From NCBI GenBank assembly GCA_963575745.1, contig CAUYUJ010021048.1:243501-307500 (forward strand): 64,000 nucleotides of DNA, written 5' to 3'. Source of the stretch: Prorocentrum cordatum. Lineage: Eukaryota; Sar; Dinophyceae; Prorocentrales; Prorocentraceae. Each line of letters opens with the position of its first letter. The stretch's first letter is position 1. The notes beneath the pieces were generated by a model. That model was not told the origin of the DNA. It ran no database searches and saw only the letters and a program-made list of their open reading frames with translations. Positions 39,679 through 50,479 of this stretch are shown here, piece after piece. A program made the translations under genes and the position numbers.

Positions 39679-42600
39679 CTAGCAGGCCCCCTCTGGATTT
39701 ACTGGAGGGTCCGCGACCTCAGGCCGAGTACCTTCTCGAGAAACTTCTCGACGATCTTCCTGAGAAACTTCTCGGGTAGCTTCTCGAGCAGCTTCTTGAG
39801 GGTCCGCGATCTCTGGATCCTCTTCGGGGTTCTCGAGCAGCTTCTGCTGGGCATCCACGAACTGTCTCGAGGATGTCTCCTTGAATAGCAACTTAAGCTC
39901 CCTGACCAAGTATAGCATGCCACTCACAGAACACAAGAATGCAGTGATTATCAACATGGTCATGACCCCGCAGTTGCTCATGGACAGCATGACGTCCGCG
40001 GAAGCGAAGCAGCTCGTGCACACGGTGGTCAGGGGGCCGTCTTCGAGGCTGTGCTGCCAGAGCGGACAAGTCATGCACCTGTCGTAGTCGTCGCTACCCT
40101 CTACCTCGTCCCACATCTCCGGCATGGCGCACTTGCGGCACGCGGTCTGGCCCGACTGCGACACGTGCATCCCCTCGGGGCAATACTCGCAGACCGTGCT
40201 CCCAGTGGATGTCGTGAAACGGCCTGGGGAGCACGGCTTGCACGTCTTGTCTTCCCCTGGCACACCCTCGGTCGCGTAGGTGCCCGGCACGCAGGCGACT
40301 TCACCATCGCCCGCAGGTGTCAGCACGAAGCCAGGCGCCACATCCGCCACCGCCCTTGCAGCGGCTGGTGTGCGCTGGGCGTTGATGTTCTGCTCTGTTC
40401 GCTCCTGGCGCAGCAATGAGAAGGCCTCCCCCACGGCGCATCGAGGCCGGCATGCCCTCGTTTTGATAGGGCAGTTCTGTGCGATACTCGCCTTCCGAGC
40501 AGCACGAAAACCAAAGGTCTGGGTATCAATGCCCATGGCACCTTGTCCCCCGCGCGCCCCTTTCCCAGCCCCAACTCCCTCCAGCGGCGCGTGACGGAGG
40601 GGCGCGGCAGCGCAACTGAATCAAGGCAGAGGACCGAGGCCACCGCAATCGTGAACTTCCCGATCGGGCAGTGTTCGCACTTCGGCTGGCACGGGTGATG
40701 CTGGAACGTCATGTTGGGACAGGGTTCCATACTGCTCGCGTCGGACGTGGGCTGGTGGCCAAGAGCAGCACAGGAGCAGTAGTGAGAGCCTTCTGCGGCA
40801 ACTCATGGGAACCTCCCATACCATCTTGTTGGCTCTTGCGAACCGACGTTAATCGACGCTAGTCGACGCTAGACCGGCGCTACCTCATCGATTCCCAAGC
40901 CCTGATCGGCGCTAGTGCACCCTCAAGACGGAGTTGCGGGGAGATGCAAGGCTCCCACGATCTGCTACCGAACGGGCCGTTGACGTCAGCGAACTTCCCG
41001 CTCTCGCACTGCTTGCACTCAGGCTGGCAGGCCTCGTCCTGGTACGTGCCAATGTCACAGGCCACCTGCGCCGCCCTGTCGTCCGCAACCGCGTGCCCCG
41101 CCGCGGCGCAGACGCACTCGTGCGCGCCCTCGGCCGAGGCGAACCTCCCCGCTGGGCACTCCTCGCACTCAGCCTGTCGGCGACACGCAAGAGCGACCCT
41201 AGGCAAGAGTGACCTTGAGTGCGCGGCTTCAGGGGGCCGCAGGGCGCGGGGGACCCAACTTCAAGCGCGCAAGCTGGTGACCGGGTGGCCACTGCGGGCC
41301 CGCACCAAAGGTCACTCCAGCGAAGGGGCACTCCACCGAAAGTCGCGCAGCCGACCTGGCACGTCTCGCCCTGGAAGGTGCCAGGGGAGCAGGGCAACTC
41401 GCCTATGCTCAGTCCGTTGCCGTTTTTCTCAGGCTGGTGCCCCGCCGAGGCGCAGGCGCACTCGTGTGCGCCCTTGGTGGGGCTGAACATGCCCGCAGCG
41501 CAAGCGCGGCACTCCTCTTGGCAAGTCTCGTTCTGGAAAGTCCCGAGCTCGCACTCCACTTCTGAATCGTGGTTGTCACTGGGGTGGTGACCTGCGGATG
41601 CACAGTGACACGCGTGGGAACCCTCGACCTCCGTGAACTTGCCCGGCGGGCAGACATCGCAAGCCGACTTGCCCGTGTCCTTCTGATAAGTGCCTGGAGC
41701 GCATGGCACGACGTCGTTGTTGTTCTCGTTCGGGAAGTGCCCAGCGGGGGCTTCGGAGCACCCATGGGAGCCTGGAGAAGGAGGGGGGAGGAGGAGGACG
41801 AGGAGGAGGACGAGGAGGCGAAGAAGTGGACAAGGAAGAAAACCAAGAGGTGGGAACCCGGCTCGTCCGCGAACTTGCCGGCCTCGCACGCCAAGCATTC
41901 GCTCATGCCCACTTCGTGTGCATAAGTGCCAGGCTCACAGGGCACAGTAGTAATGAAATTGTCCGCTGGCGTATGGCCCGCAGGGGCGGGGTCGCAGCTC
42001 ATAGCCCCATGGCCCTTGTGGTACTTGCCCGCCTCGCACGTCTTGCAAGGACCTGAACACTCCTCGTCCTGATACGTGCCCGGCCTGCATGGAACCTGCT
42101 TGGTAAAGTCCGCGGACGGGGCGTGTCCAGCAGACGAGCAAGCACATGCGTGCGAGCCCGTCGTGTTGGTAAACTTCCCAGCCGCGCACGTCTTGCACGA
42201 GGCCTGGCCCTTCTCGTCCTGATACGTGCCCTTCGCGCACGCTACCTGAACGCTCTTGTCGGCACTGGGGTAATGGCCTGCGGACGCGTTCTCGCAGTCG
42301 TGAGCGCCTGCGGAGCCAATGTACTTGCCCGCGGGACAGGCCTCGCACTCCGCCTGGCACGCCTTGTCCTGGTAGAAGCCCGGGGCGCAGGGCTCCACCG
42401 AGGTGGCGTTCTCGCTGGGCCTGTGGCCGACGGGCGCGCATGTGCACTCCACTGAGGCCAGGACGCTGGTGTACCTGCCAGCCCCGCACGCCGAGCACTC
42501 CGAGGCGCCCTGCTCGGACGTGAACGTTCCAGGGGGGCACTCCACCTCCTCGGTGCGATCTTCGCTGGCGTAGAAGCCAGCGGAGACGTCCACACAAAGG

Positions 42601-43004
42601 TGCATGCCTTCCTCGGGCGCGTACCTCCCCGCCGCACACATGTGACACGGAGAGCCGTGCTCGCCGCCGTCACTGCACACCGCCGGGTTGGCCTTGCCCT
42701 TGGGGCACTTGACGATGGCGGTCCGCTGCGAGTTCGCCTCGTAGCCCTCTGGGATGCAATCGCACTCGGTCTGCCCCTCCTCGTCCTGGTACCTGCCTGG
42801 CTCGCACGCGGTGCACTCGGTACTCAGCGCGTGGGGCGCCACGAACCCCACTGGGCACATGCTGAAGCCCACCTCCTCTGGGTGAGCATAGTAGCCCGGT
42901 GGCGTGTTCACGATGCACTCGTGTGTGGGAGCGTAGCAGAACGAGCCTTCAGGAGAGCAGTCGCCGTTGACCGAGCACGTGGCGGTCCCCACCACCTCCC
43001 TCAC
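39679..43004 (-). CDS. Cysteine-rich GCC2/GCC3 (ephrin-receptor-like) repeat membrane protein, five exons, 5' incomplete
   Basis: Inferred exons (minus): 43004-41858, 41771-41356, 41173-40978, 40792-40651, 40354-39679. Joined they keep frame for 858 codons and end at TAG. The product has about 13 modules of roughly 48 residues, for example CKTCAAGKFTNTTGSHACAC followed by SSAGHAPSADF and VPCRPGTYQDEEC, typical of GCC2_GCC3 (ephrin A/B receptor-like) domains, stabilised by disulphides and normally extracellular. Near the C-terminus GVMTMLIITAFLCSVSGMLY forms one membrane helix, followed by a charged tail of about 65 residues (REATREVSQEDRREVSRE). No kinase domain follows. Exon 43004 begins right after a CAG acceptor (no ATG), so a signal peptide exon must lie upstream. 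Ligand and role are unknown. Confidence 0.82.
40355..40650 (-). other. Intron 4 of the Cys-rich gene (about 296 nt, donor uncertain)
   Basis: Acceptor CTGCAAG|GGCGGTGGC. Frame demands a phase-2 donor, best met by a GA donor TTCAC|GATTGC, giving GKFTAVADVAPGF. The 8-mer GCGGTGGC lies at both junctions. Other donor/acceptor pairs (for example TCG|GTCCTC with a CAG further upstream) are possible. Confidence 0.5.
40793..40977 (-). other. Intron 3 of the Cys-rich gene (185 nt, GC-AG), introner-like
   Basis: The in-frame junction is GTCAACG|GCCCGTTCGG to TTGCCGCAG|AAGGCTCTC, giving ADVNEGSHYC. A GT donor at GTTCGG would shift the frame, so a GC donor is required. The interior is homologous to 38040-38262 and holds TCGACGCTA-type short repeats. 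Confidence 0.7.
41174..41355 (-). other. Intron 2 of the Cys-rich gene (182 nt, GT-AG)
   Basis: Donor TGCCAG|GTCGGCTGCG, acceptor CCGACAG|GCTGAGTGCG, joining GETCQ to AECEEC in frame and restoring the module spacing. Both junctions contain CAGG...GCTG. Confidence 0.75.
41772..41857 (-). other. Intron 1 of the Cys-rich gene (86 nt, GT-AG)
   Basis: Donor CCGG|GTTCCCAC, acceptor CTCCAG|GCTCCCATGG. Splicing gives EPGSHGC in frame. The two junctions share near-identical GGYTCCCA, a direct-repeat signature. The interior is mostly a TCC tract. Confidence 0.75.
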
Positions 43005-43036
43005 CTGGGATACTCTGGACGACGACCACCAGTCTT

Positions 43037-43275
43037 ACATCTCCAGGACGACAGTTTTCCTCTTACGCCTGAAACAAATCATCGTCACGAGTACTGTATG
43101 ACTGGAATGTTGAGCGGATCTGATTCCAGGCTGCGCAAATGTGCAGTATGTTGGGGTGAGAACGATTTTCGTCTGCGTCGTTCGCACCGTCGGCGTATTG
43201 CGATTATCCGGGGGCGGGGGTTGCGCTTCGTAGTGTCGCGGTTCGCACCTCAAGAAGCAAATCTCTCGTCCTGGG
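43037..43275. mobile_element. Small element with inverted ends, upstream of the first visible exon
   Basis: The left end ACATCTCCAGGACGACAGTT then TTCCTCTTACGCC and the right end CACCTCAAGAAGCAAATCTC then TCGTCCTGGG are inverted complements and match the ends of 16655-17205. An internal phrase TGTTGAGCGGA also matches. It ends 33 bp from the acceptor of the 43004 exon, so it probably sits in, or forms, an intron. No coding content. Confidence 0.55.
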
Positions 43276-44334
43276 TAAGTAATGAGCCTTGGAAGCAGCA
43301 AAGCATTGGTTTAACGAATATTTGTGTTGCGGCTCCGTCGCCGTTTCTGTTCCGGTTCCATCGCCGCTCTTGGCCCATTTCGGTGAGAAGTTTTTTCCGC
43401 TTGCATAATCAAGGGCCAGAAGTTTGTGAACAATTGAAAAATTGCCCTGCCGTTTCCAATGCCCACTCAGCCACCAGTCCAGTTCGTCCCCCCTTCCTCA
43501 CCCTCCTTCCTCCCCGGAGCTCCGCATCCGAGGCGCCTCTGGAGGCCTCAAGAAGCACTCCGCAGACGGATAGCCTCTGGAGGTCCGAGCACCTCGATCC
43601 TCGAGCATGGATCCTTCCCTGCCCGCATTCCTCCCTCGCGAAGGGCCAGGGGCGGGGGATTGGACCTCTGGGTGCGGTGTAGGATGACGATTAAGACACA
43701 AAGCGCGCGGGGACGACAATCAAAGTACCACTCTGCCGCTGGGAAGAAGCATTTAGGAGGGGACGCTGAAATAATCTCAATGGCGATGACGACGCCCGCC
43801 AACAGGCGTGGAACCCGATCTATTTATAATCGCCCACGGCGCCGCCGCGTAACGCCCAGCATCATAGCTGCGCCTTTCTTCCGCTTAGCCAGGAGACCAT
43901 TCCACCAATTAATTAGCCTGTATGTTTTAGTTAACCCTCTACTTCTAACTGCGTCGTCCATCCACCTAGCCAGAAGACCGTGCCACCACTTCGCTTCCAC
44001 ATTGCAACAACAGGGCCACACCAGGGCCGACCCCCAGCCGCTTCTTCATCGCAGCCCTGCATTGGCGGCCGGAGCCGGGCAAATCGAGATAACGGCACCC
44101 CGAAGGCCACCCACCGTTGTCTTCGCTGGCCCTGCCCTGAGGCGAGGGCTCCGGATCACCAGGAGGAGGAGCTGCGCCGCCCTCATCGCAGCAAGCCCCG
44201 CCCGCCAGCCCAGCACGGGCGGGCCAAGGCCGGGCGGCTGCGACGGCCCAAGGCCGAAACGGCTGCTGCACGGAGAGGCCCTGGCGTCCGAGGATCGATG
44301 GTCCAGCCTTCCTCGGAGGAGCAGAAGGACAGCA
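43276..44334. other. No recognisable gene
   Basis: Unique-looking, partly AT-richer at about 43840-43960. The missing first exon or exons of the Cys-rich gene could be here (minus strand), but I cannot identify a signal peptide exon with confidence. Confidence 0.35.
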
Positions 44335-44682
44335 TAAACATAACATCTAGGAGGTTCGCGCGGATTTCTCGGATACAGTGGAGGCCCGACCACAAGAAAC
44401 CTTCCACAAGAAACCCAGCCCTGAGACCCCAGGACGTCATTTGATCTTTGGTGCGGGAACGTCACGCTTTCCATGGCAAAACCATCGAACCCCAAGAAAC
44501 CCAGGGCACCCTGGAGGCAAGCAGGGCGTTTCTTGGCATAGGCCTCCACTGTAGGCGCTGGGCCCCCCTCCCTGGCGCGCGGAGCGCGCCATGGGCGGCG
44601 CTGGAGGCGCCGCCAGGGGGGCCCAGCGCAGATCCAAGAAATCCGTGGGAAACGTCGAAAGTTTATGTTTGTGCCGTGTTGT
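44335..44682. mobile_element. Cassette with inverted ends and GC palindrome
   Basis: Left end GCATAAACATAACATC ... GCGCGGATTTCTCGG and right end AAGAAATCCGTGGG ... GTTTATGTTTGTGCC are imperfect inverted complements. Inside, 44385-44560 is a segment repeated at 53672-53842, followed by the GGCGCGCGGAGCGCGCC hairpin that is also at 20.6 kb. No ORF with recognisable product. Confidence 0.5.
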
Positions 44683-45129
44683 TGTTTTCTTCAATTCCTG
44701 GCGCTTTTCCACTGTTCTTGCCTACGCGAAGCTGCTGGTGGCCACGGCTGGGTTCTCCTCGAGGTTCAAGCCACGACTCACCCCAGGACAAGTCCAGGGG
44801 ACGATTTTTGAGGAGGTGCCGAGACCTCCAACTTGCTCGAACCAATCTGGGCGGTTGGGTTGTTGCCTCGTCGGGCTCCGGGGGACATCTCTGGCCCCTG
44901 GGTCAACAAAAAGCAGTCCGGGATGAACAGCTGCTCCCCGAGAAGGGATCGAGAGGGCTGGGGCCAGAATGCCTGGAGCGAGTCGAGCCGCCAGATGTTT
45001 TGGCTACGTGAGGGGCTACTCGCCCAGCAAGAAGGGGGAGGGGAAGAGGACTGGGGGCGCCTTGTTCGGCGGATCCGTCTGAGGTCGCGCGCGAGTGGCG
45101 CTAGTTCGTGGAAAAGAAGCATCATTACC
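44683..45129. other. No recognisable gene
   Basis: Unique-looking DNA on both strands. A minus frame at 45173-44778 is open but not recognisable. Confidence 0.35.
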
Positions 45130-45990
45130 GTCATCATCTTCTCCTCCTCCTCCCGCTCCTCCTCCGCTTCCATCTCTCTTCGTTATAAAACACTCTTCCC
45201 TGTCGCACCCTGCGCCTGGTCGAAAGGCCGGGACAGGCGTTTCGCTTGAGACTTCCTCACCAGTGACGATTCTGAAACTTAGAAACTTTAAATCTGCAGC
45301 AGCTTCACGGATGGAGGGCTGGTCACTTTCAGAATGTGGCTCTCGCCTTAGCGCTGCGCACACTCGTCTCAAACATTTGCAAACATTTCACGTGTAGAGG
45401 GCGGCCCAGTTTCAAAATGTGGCTCTCGCAATAGTGTCGCGCACATTCGTCTTAAACATGTGCGAGAGTTTCACGGATGGAGGGCGGGTCGTTTTCGAAT
45501 GTGGCTCTCGCCTTGGCGCCGCACCTGTTCATTGTAAACGTTCGCAAGAGCTTCTCGGATGGAGGGCGGTCCGCTTTCAAAATGTGGCTCCCGCCTCTCG
45601 CAACAGCGCCGCGCACATTCGTCTCAAGAGTTCGCAGCAAGTTCAAGGATTCTTATGGCTAACGTCCTAGAAATGGCGTTTTGGCAAGACGTGGGAATAT
45701 CAGGGCGCAACTGTCATGTTGATTCGCGGTGTTGAAATCCAAGGAATAACGTTCTGGCGCGATTTACGATCGTCAAGACGCAGCGGTCACGGTGATTCGC
45801 TGCGTTGAAGACCCAAGAATGCGTTCTGGCATATTTCTGGATTTTCAAACGGTTGTTTTCCAACAGAGCACTTCCCTCGGTGAAAACGAACCCTTGTGGG
45901 GGCCTGAGGGGAGTTGGAGGGAGGGTTCACTGCAACATCGTTGATGAATCTTGGGTTTGCACTGGTCCTCCTCCTCCTCCTCCTCCTCCT
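45130..45990 (+). repeat. Composite satellite element, forward copy
   Basis: CTCC tract, head (GGACAGGCGTTTCGCTTGAG), four to five 82-bp units (GCTCTCGCCTTAGCGCTGCG), three CGNNAAGACGCAG-type units (45700-45830), tail (CAACATCGTTGATGAATCTT then GGGTTTGCACTGG), then a CTC tract from 45965. This matches the reversed copies at 24.1-26.3 kb. Confidence 0.8.
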
Positions 45991-46269
45991 CCCCCTCCTC
46001 CCCCTCCTCCTCCCCCTCCTCCTCCTCCTCCCCCTCCTCCTCCTCCTCCTCCTCATCCCCTTCTCCTCGCCCTCACCGTTCACGCCGGGGCTGGGGCGGG
46101 GGGGGCGGGGGTGCCCGGCCGAGGAGGGAGGGCACGGCGGGGGCCCTGGGTGGGCCCCCCGGGCTCATCTAGAGGCAGAGGAGGAGAGGGTAGGGGACGT
46201 GACGGGAAGGGTGGAGGGGAGCTTGGGGTGGACAACGGACATCGGACTTGCCGCAGTGAGCCGCGTACA

Positions 46270-46303
<34 letters not shown>

Positions 46304-46529
46304 GTATATATACACATATATACACGCATTCCTCTTCATCTACTTTCAGAATCCGGGGGGTGGGAAAACCGCCCCCCCCAAAAAAAACGAAGCCCCAGAA
46401 TCTAAAACTTTGGGGCACCCTGGACGCCCTTGGAAGAGGCCCCCCAACCCTGCCGCGCCTCCCAGGGGGCGATGCGGGGCCTTGCCAGCAAGCTCAAAGC
46501 GATTAGAGAAGTGGTTGGAGAGGCGCAGG
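45991..46529. repeat. CTC tract, GC-rich stretch and (AT)n microsatellite
   Basis: The CTC tract continues to about 46065. A GC-rich segment follows, then (AT)n with TATACACATATATAC at 46272-46325. No gene. Confidence 0.8.
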
Positions 46530-47005
46530 AGAGCCCCACGGCAGCGCAAGACGGCCCCAAGGCGGCCCAAGATGCCCCCAAGACGGCCTCAGAGGCCCCA
46601 AAGACGCTCAAAGAGGCCTTCAGGAGAGCCACCAAGAAGCAAACATCGATCCATTCGCTAAGGAAAACGCTCATGTTTCGCAGATTCGCCTTCTGCGTCG
46701 TAGCAGCGTCCAAGACGGCCCAAGAAGCCTGCGAGATCGCCCCAAAGCGGCCCAGGAGGCCCCCAAGAGGGCTTCAAGCCGGGCCAGGAGCATCCCAAGA
46801 TAGCCCCAAGACGGCCCCCAAAAAGCTCACGAGGACCCGAAAGGCTCTCACGAGAGACCCACGAGGGCCATGGGAGGTTCCCACGAGGGTCCAAGTTCCC
46901 GAGGAGAGCCCCACGGCAACGCAAGACAGCCTCCAGACAGCCCAAGAGGTCCCCAAGACGGCCCAAGAGGCCCCAAAGACGCGCCAAGAGGCCCTTAAGG
47001 ACCAT
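46530..47005 (+). repeat. CCAAGA array, plus orientation, left arm
   Basis: GCAAGACGGCCCCAAGGCGG-type units with one spacer at about 46640-46710 (CATCGATCCATTCGC ... GATTCGCCTTCTGCGTCGTA). GAGAGCCCCACGGCARCGCA occurs at about 46530 and 46908, a higher-order period near 378 bp. Confidence 0.85.
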
Positions 47006-47039
47006 TCGCTAAGTAAAACATTCATTTTCAGCATCCTGT

Positions 47040-47195
47040 CTTGAAGGCCTCTTGGGGCCATCTTGGAGGCCTCTTGGGCCGTCTGAGGGCCATCATGGGC
47101 GTCTTGGAGCGATCATCGGGCGTCTCGGACCCCTCTTGGACCATGTTGGGAGCCTCTTGGGGCCCTCTGAGACGATTCTGAGAGCCTTGAAGACG
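47040..47195 (-). repeat. CCAAGA array, inverted segment
   Basis: GGCCTCTTGGGGCCATCTTG is the reverse complement of the neighbouring plus-oriented units. The polarity switch falls at about 47005-47040. Confidence 0.8.
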
Positions 47196-47369
47196 GGCCC
47201 CAAGAGTGCCGGAATCCTTGACCAGCAATGCCCAGGGTACTCTTGGACCGGGCACCCCCAGGGGCCGCCACGCGTGCGCGAACTAGAAACGTGCTCAAGC
47301 TGCTACCAGAGCTCATAGCGAGCCTCTGGCCTGTCGGGCCAGCGAATTTATGCGTCACTCCCCGCGCGT

Positions 47370-48540
47370 GCAGGCGCGTGCACATGTATATGTACATGCA
47401 CACATATATGCACGTGTGTACACGTAGACATATACACGTAATCATGACACACATGTATGCGCACGAACGGCGTATATGTATACATATATAGGTATACATC
47501 ATACATACATACCGAAATATCTACATACATGCATGCGTGAATACATACGTATACACATGAAAAACAAACATACATACATACATACATACATACGTACGTA
47601 CATACATACAAACATACATACAACCATACGTACACACATACATATATGCATGCGTACGTACATCATACATACAACATACACACGTGAATTCATACGTGCA
47701 TGCATACACACGTTTGCACACATGCATACAAGCATACCTGAACACCTGCATGCCTGCAAACATACATACATACACATACATACATGTATACATACACACA
47801 AACATACATGCACACACAAACAAGCACACATACACACATACATGCATAGACACATGCGTAAACGCCTGCACATATGCATACCGACATACATGCATACACA
47901 CATACATACATGCATATATATACACATACACACATCCATACATACACTCATGCACACATACGCATTTACATACACACACATCCACACATCCATAGTTCCG
48001 TACATGCATCCATACATACGTGCACACAAACATACACACTAACATACATGAATGTGCAAATGTATACATGAATATATATATATATATAAAAAAATACATG
48101 ATCATATGCATGAATACAAACGCGCACGCATACATACATACAAGCAAACGTACACACATACACACACATACATACATTCATACATACATTTAGACATACC
48201 ATGCATTACATGCATACATGCATACAAACAAACAAACACTACATACACACATAAACACACATACCTGGAAACCTACCATCATCATACATACTCACATTCA
48301 TACATACATGCACACATACATACTGACTTGCGCACATGCATACATACATATATACATACATACACACATACATACATACATACAAACAAACAAACAAACA
48401 ACGTGCATGCACCTGCATGTGTACACATGCATGCGAATATGCATGCGCAAATGTACACACGCACGCACGCCGCATGCGCGCGAAACTCAAAGGACCAAGG
48501 TGCGTGGCGCGAAGCGCCAGTGCAGTCTTGTGTGTATATG
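47370..48540 (+). repeat. ACAT/ATAC tetranucleotide tract, about 1.2 kb
   Basis: CATACATACATACAAACATA-type repeat with CGTA and CACA interruptions. Thr/His/Tyr-rich and Cys/Val/Met-rich frames on both strands are artefacts. It lies between CCAAGA arrays of opposite orientation. The stretch 47196-47369 before it holds nothing recognisable. Confidence 0.95.
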
Positions 48541-48574
48541 TATACATATGATGTTATGACCATTGCCGTACTAA

Positions 48575-49135
48575 TGCAGGGTCCCTGATGGGCTCTCTTT
48601 GGGATCTCTCAAAGCCGCTTTCAAGGCGCCTTGGGGGTCTCCTGGGCCGTCTTGGGGCCCTCTCCGGCTGCCTTGGCCCCTCGGGGCAATCTTGGGGGCC
48701 TCTTGCGGCTGTTCTGGGGGGGTCTGAAGACCCTATGGGACTGTTTTGGGGCCGCCCTGGGCCGTCTGGAACCCGTCCTGGGCTCATCTTGGGGCTCTCT
48801 TTGGTGCCTAATGGGCCATCTTGGAACGACCTCGGGAGCCTCTTTGGCCGTCTCGAGCACACTGGAGACCGAGAAGCCGAGTATGCGAGAATGGCACCGA
48901 CACCTAAAGAAAACCCATAATTTTTGCCTCCCGAAGGCCTCTTGGAAGTTGTTATTGGGCGCCTTTGGGCACGTTGGGCGGTCGAGTGGCCATCTTGGGC
49001 CCATCTTGGGCCGTCTTGAGCCACTCATAACCGACTTGGGGCGCTCGTCGGGCCCTCCTGACGCCTCCTGGGCTCTTGGGGCCCTCAGGGGCCGTCTTGG
49101 GGCCATCCTGGGCCGGCTTGGCCCCCCTACCCCCC
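48575..49135 (-). repeat. CCAAGA array, minus orientation, right arm
   Basis: GGGCCGTCTTGGGGCCCTCT-type units and one inverted spacer at about 48850-48935 (GACCGAGAAGCCGAGTATGC). Mirror image of the left arm, although not a sequence-perfect inverted repeat. Confidence 0.85.
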
Positions 49136-50479
49136 CTGGGGCGTTCTGGAATCAGCCTCCCCAGCCGCGCCTGAAATTGTCCTGGATCTGTTCTCTACGT
49201 ATATAGATACTCGGTGGATTAGCATGTACAATTTTATATGCAAGATATCGTTGGTTCGCTTCGCTTCGCTACAACATTTTGATTTATCTTTACCATTTGC
49301 ACAATCTCCGTGGTAGATTTCTGTTGGCCCCGGGGCTCCCAACAGTCCTGCTGTGGTCGGAATCGAAGAACGGTTTTGTGTTCCTTGAAAACTGTCAAAA
49401 GCTTAGTGTCTGTCGCCGCAGAAAGTCGAGAGGTGGGAGGAGAAGTGGCTGAATAATGAGCCTGGGAAGGTGTCGAAACCCGAGGAAAAACCTTGGAGGG
49501 AAGAGGATGGGGAATGAGTGAGGGATATCAGCAACGAAGAGAAGCCTCAGAAGTGCAGTCCGGTCTTGCTACTTCGTTGGGGCATTTTTTGCCCGCGGTA
49601 TTTTCGCCGCAGAAGCTCGAGGACATGGGGGGGGGAAGTTGTTCAGAATCGAATGTGGGCAAGAATCGAGGCTCGAAGAAAACCCTGGAAATCAAAACGG
49701 AGGGACGGATGATGAATTTGAAGTAGGAAGCCCGACGTTTCGAATCATATATTATTATATCACATGCCAACGCATACGCGTCACGTTGACATACGCGCAT
49801 ACGCGTGCATGCGCACGTAACTCAAACTGTTGAAGTACATATACGTGCAAAACGACATACGCAATTTTTCCATGTGTTATGTGTCGGGCATGGGTGAATG
49901 TGGAAGAAGACAGGGAGGAACCTTCCTGGTGAAGTGTGCTATCCTTGGTTTGATGCTACAAACTCCAAGGCTGGACAAAACCACCGGAAGTGAACTCGAG
50001 GCCAAGCCCGAACATTGACAACGTGTTGGGGCATTTTTTTGCGCGCGTCTGTGTCGCGGTACGTACCTCAGATCACGCGCCCTGGGAAGGTTGACTAACG
50101 CACATTTAGGCGCACTTATACACACGGAGTCTCGTTCTTGACGATATGTCGGAGCATGTTGTGCGCGCGGCTTGAGTCGGCGAAACTAGTTCGGCGGAAG
50201 AATTGGACGGGTGGAATACATGAGGAAGGGAGTGCTTGGGGAGAACGGAAGCAAGGATGAGGTGGAGGTTTTGAAGGGGCGGGGGCGAGGGGGCGAGCGC
50301 TGATGCCGCTCCGCGCGCGCGCCCGGAACGCCTCCTAAAGGGGTCGGCGGCGGGGCCGTTGCCCCTCATATTGTATCAGCCCATCGTTTTCGAGGTCCGA
50401 TTGGACGCCGCGTTGCGAGTTGGCAAACTCTGTGGGTCCCAACGATACGCTTGGTAACTCCATCAATCCGGGCAGCACT
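49136..50479. other. No recognisable gene
   Basis: Lower-GC, unique-looking DNA with a short ATACGCG-rich patch at about 49770-49815. No motif-bearing frame on either strand. Confidence 0.4.

Noticed and set aside
42600-43682. 360-codon plus-strand ORF opposite the Cys-rich gene
   Set aside because: Antisense shadow of exon 1; the minus strand carries regular Cys spacing.
47476-48588. Tyr/His/Thr-rich and Cys/Val/Met-rich ORFs on opposite strands
   Set aside because: Translation of an ACAT tetranucleotide tract.
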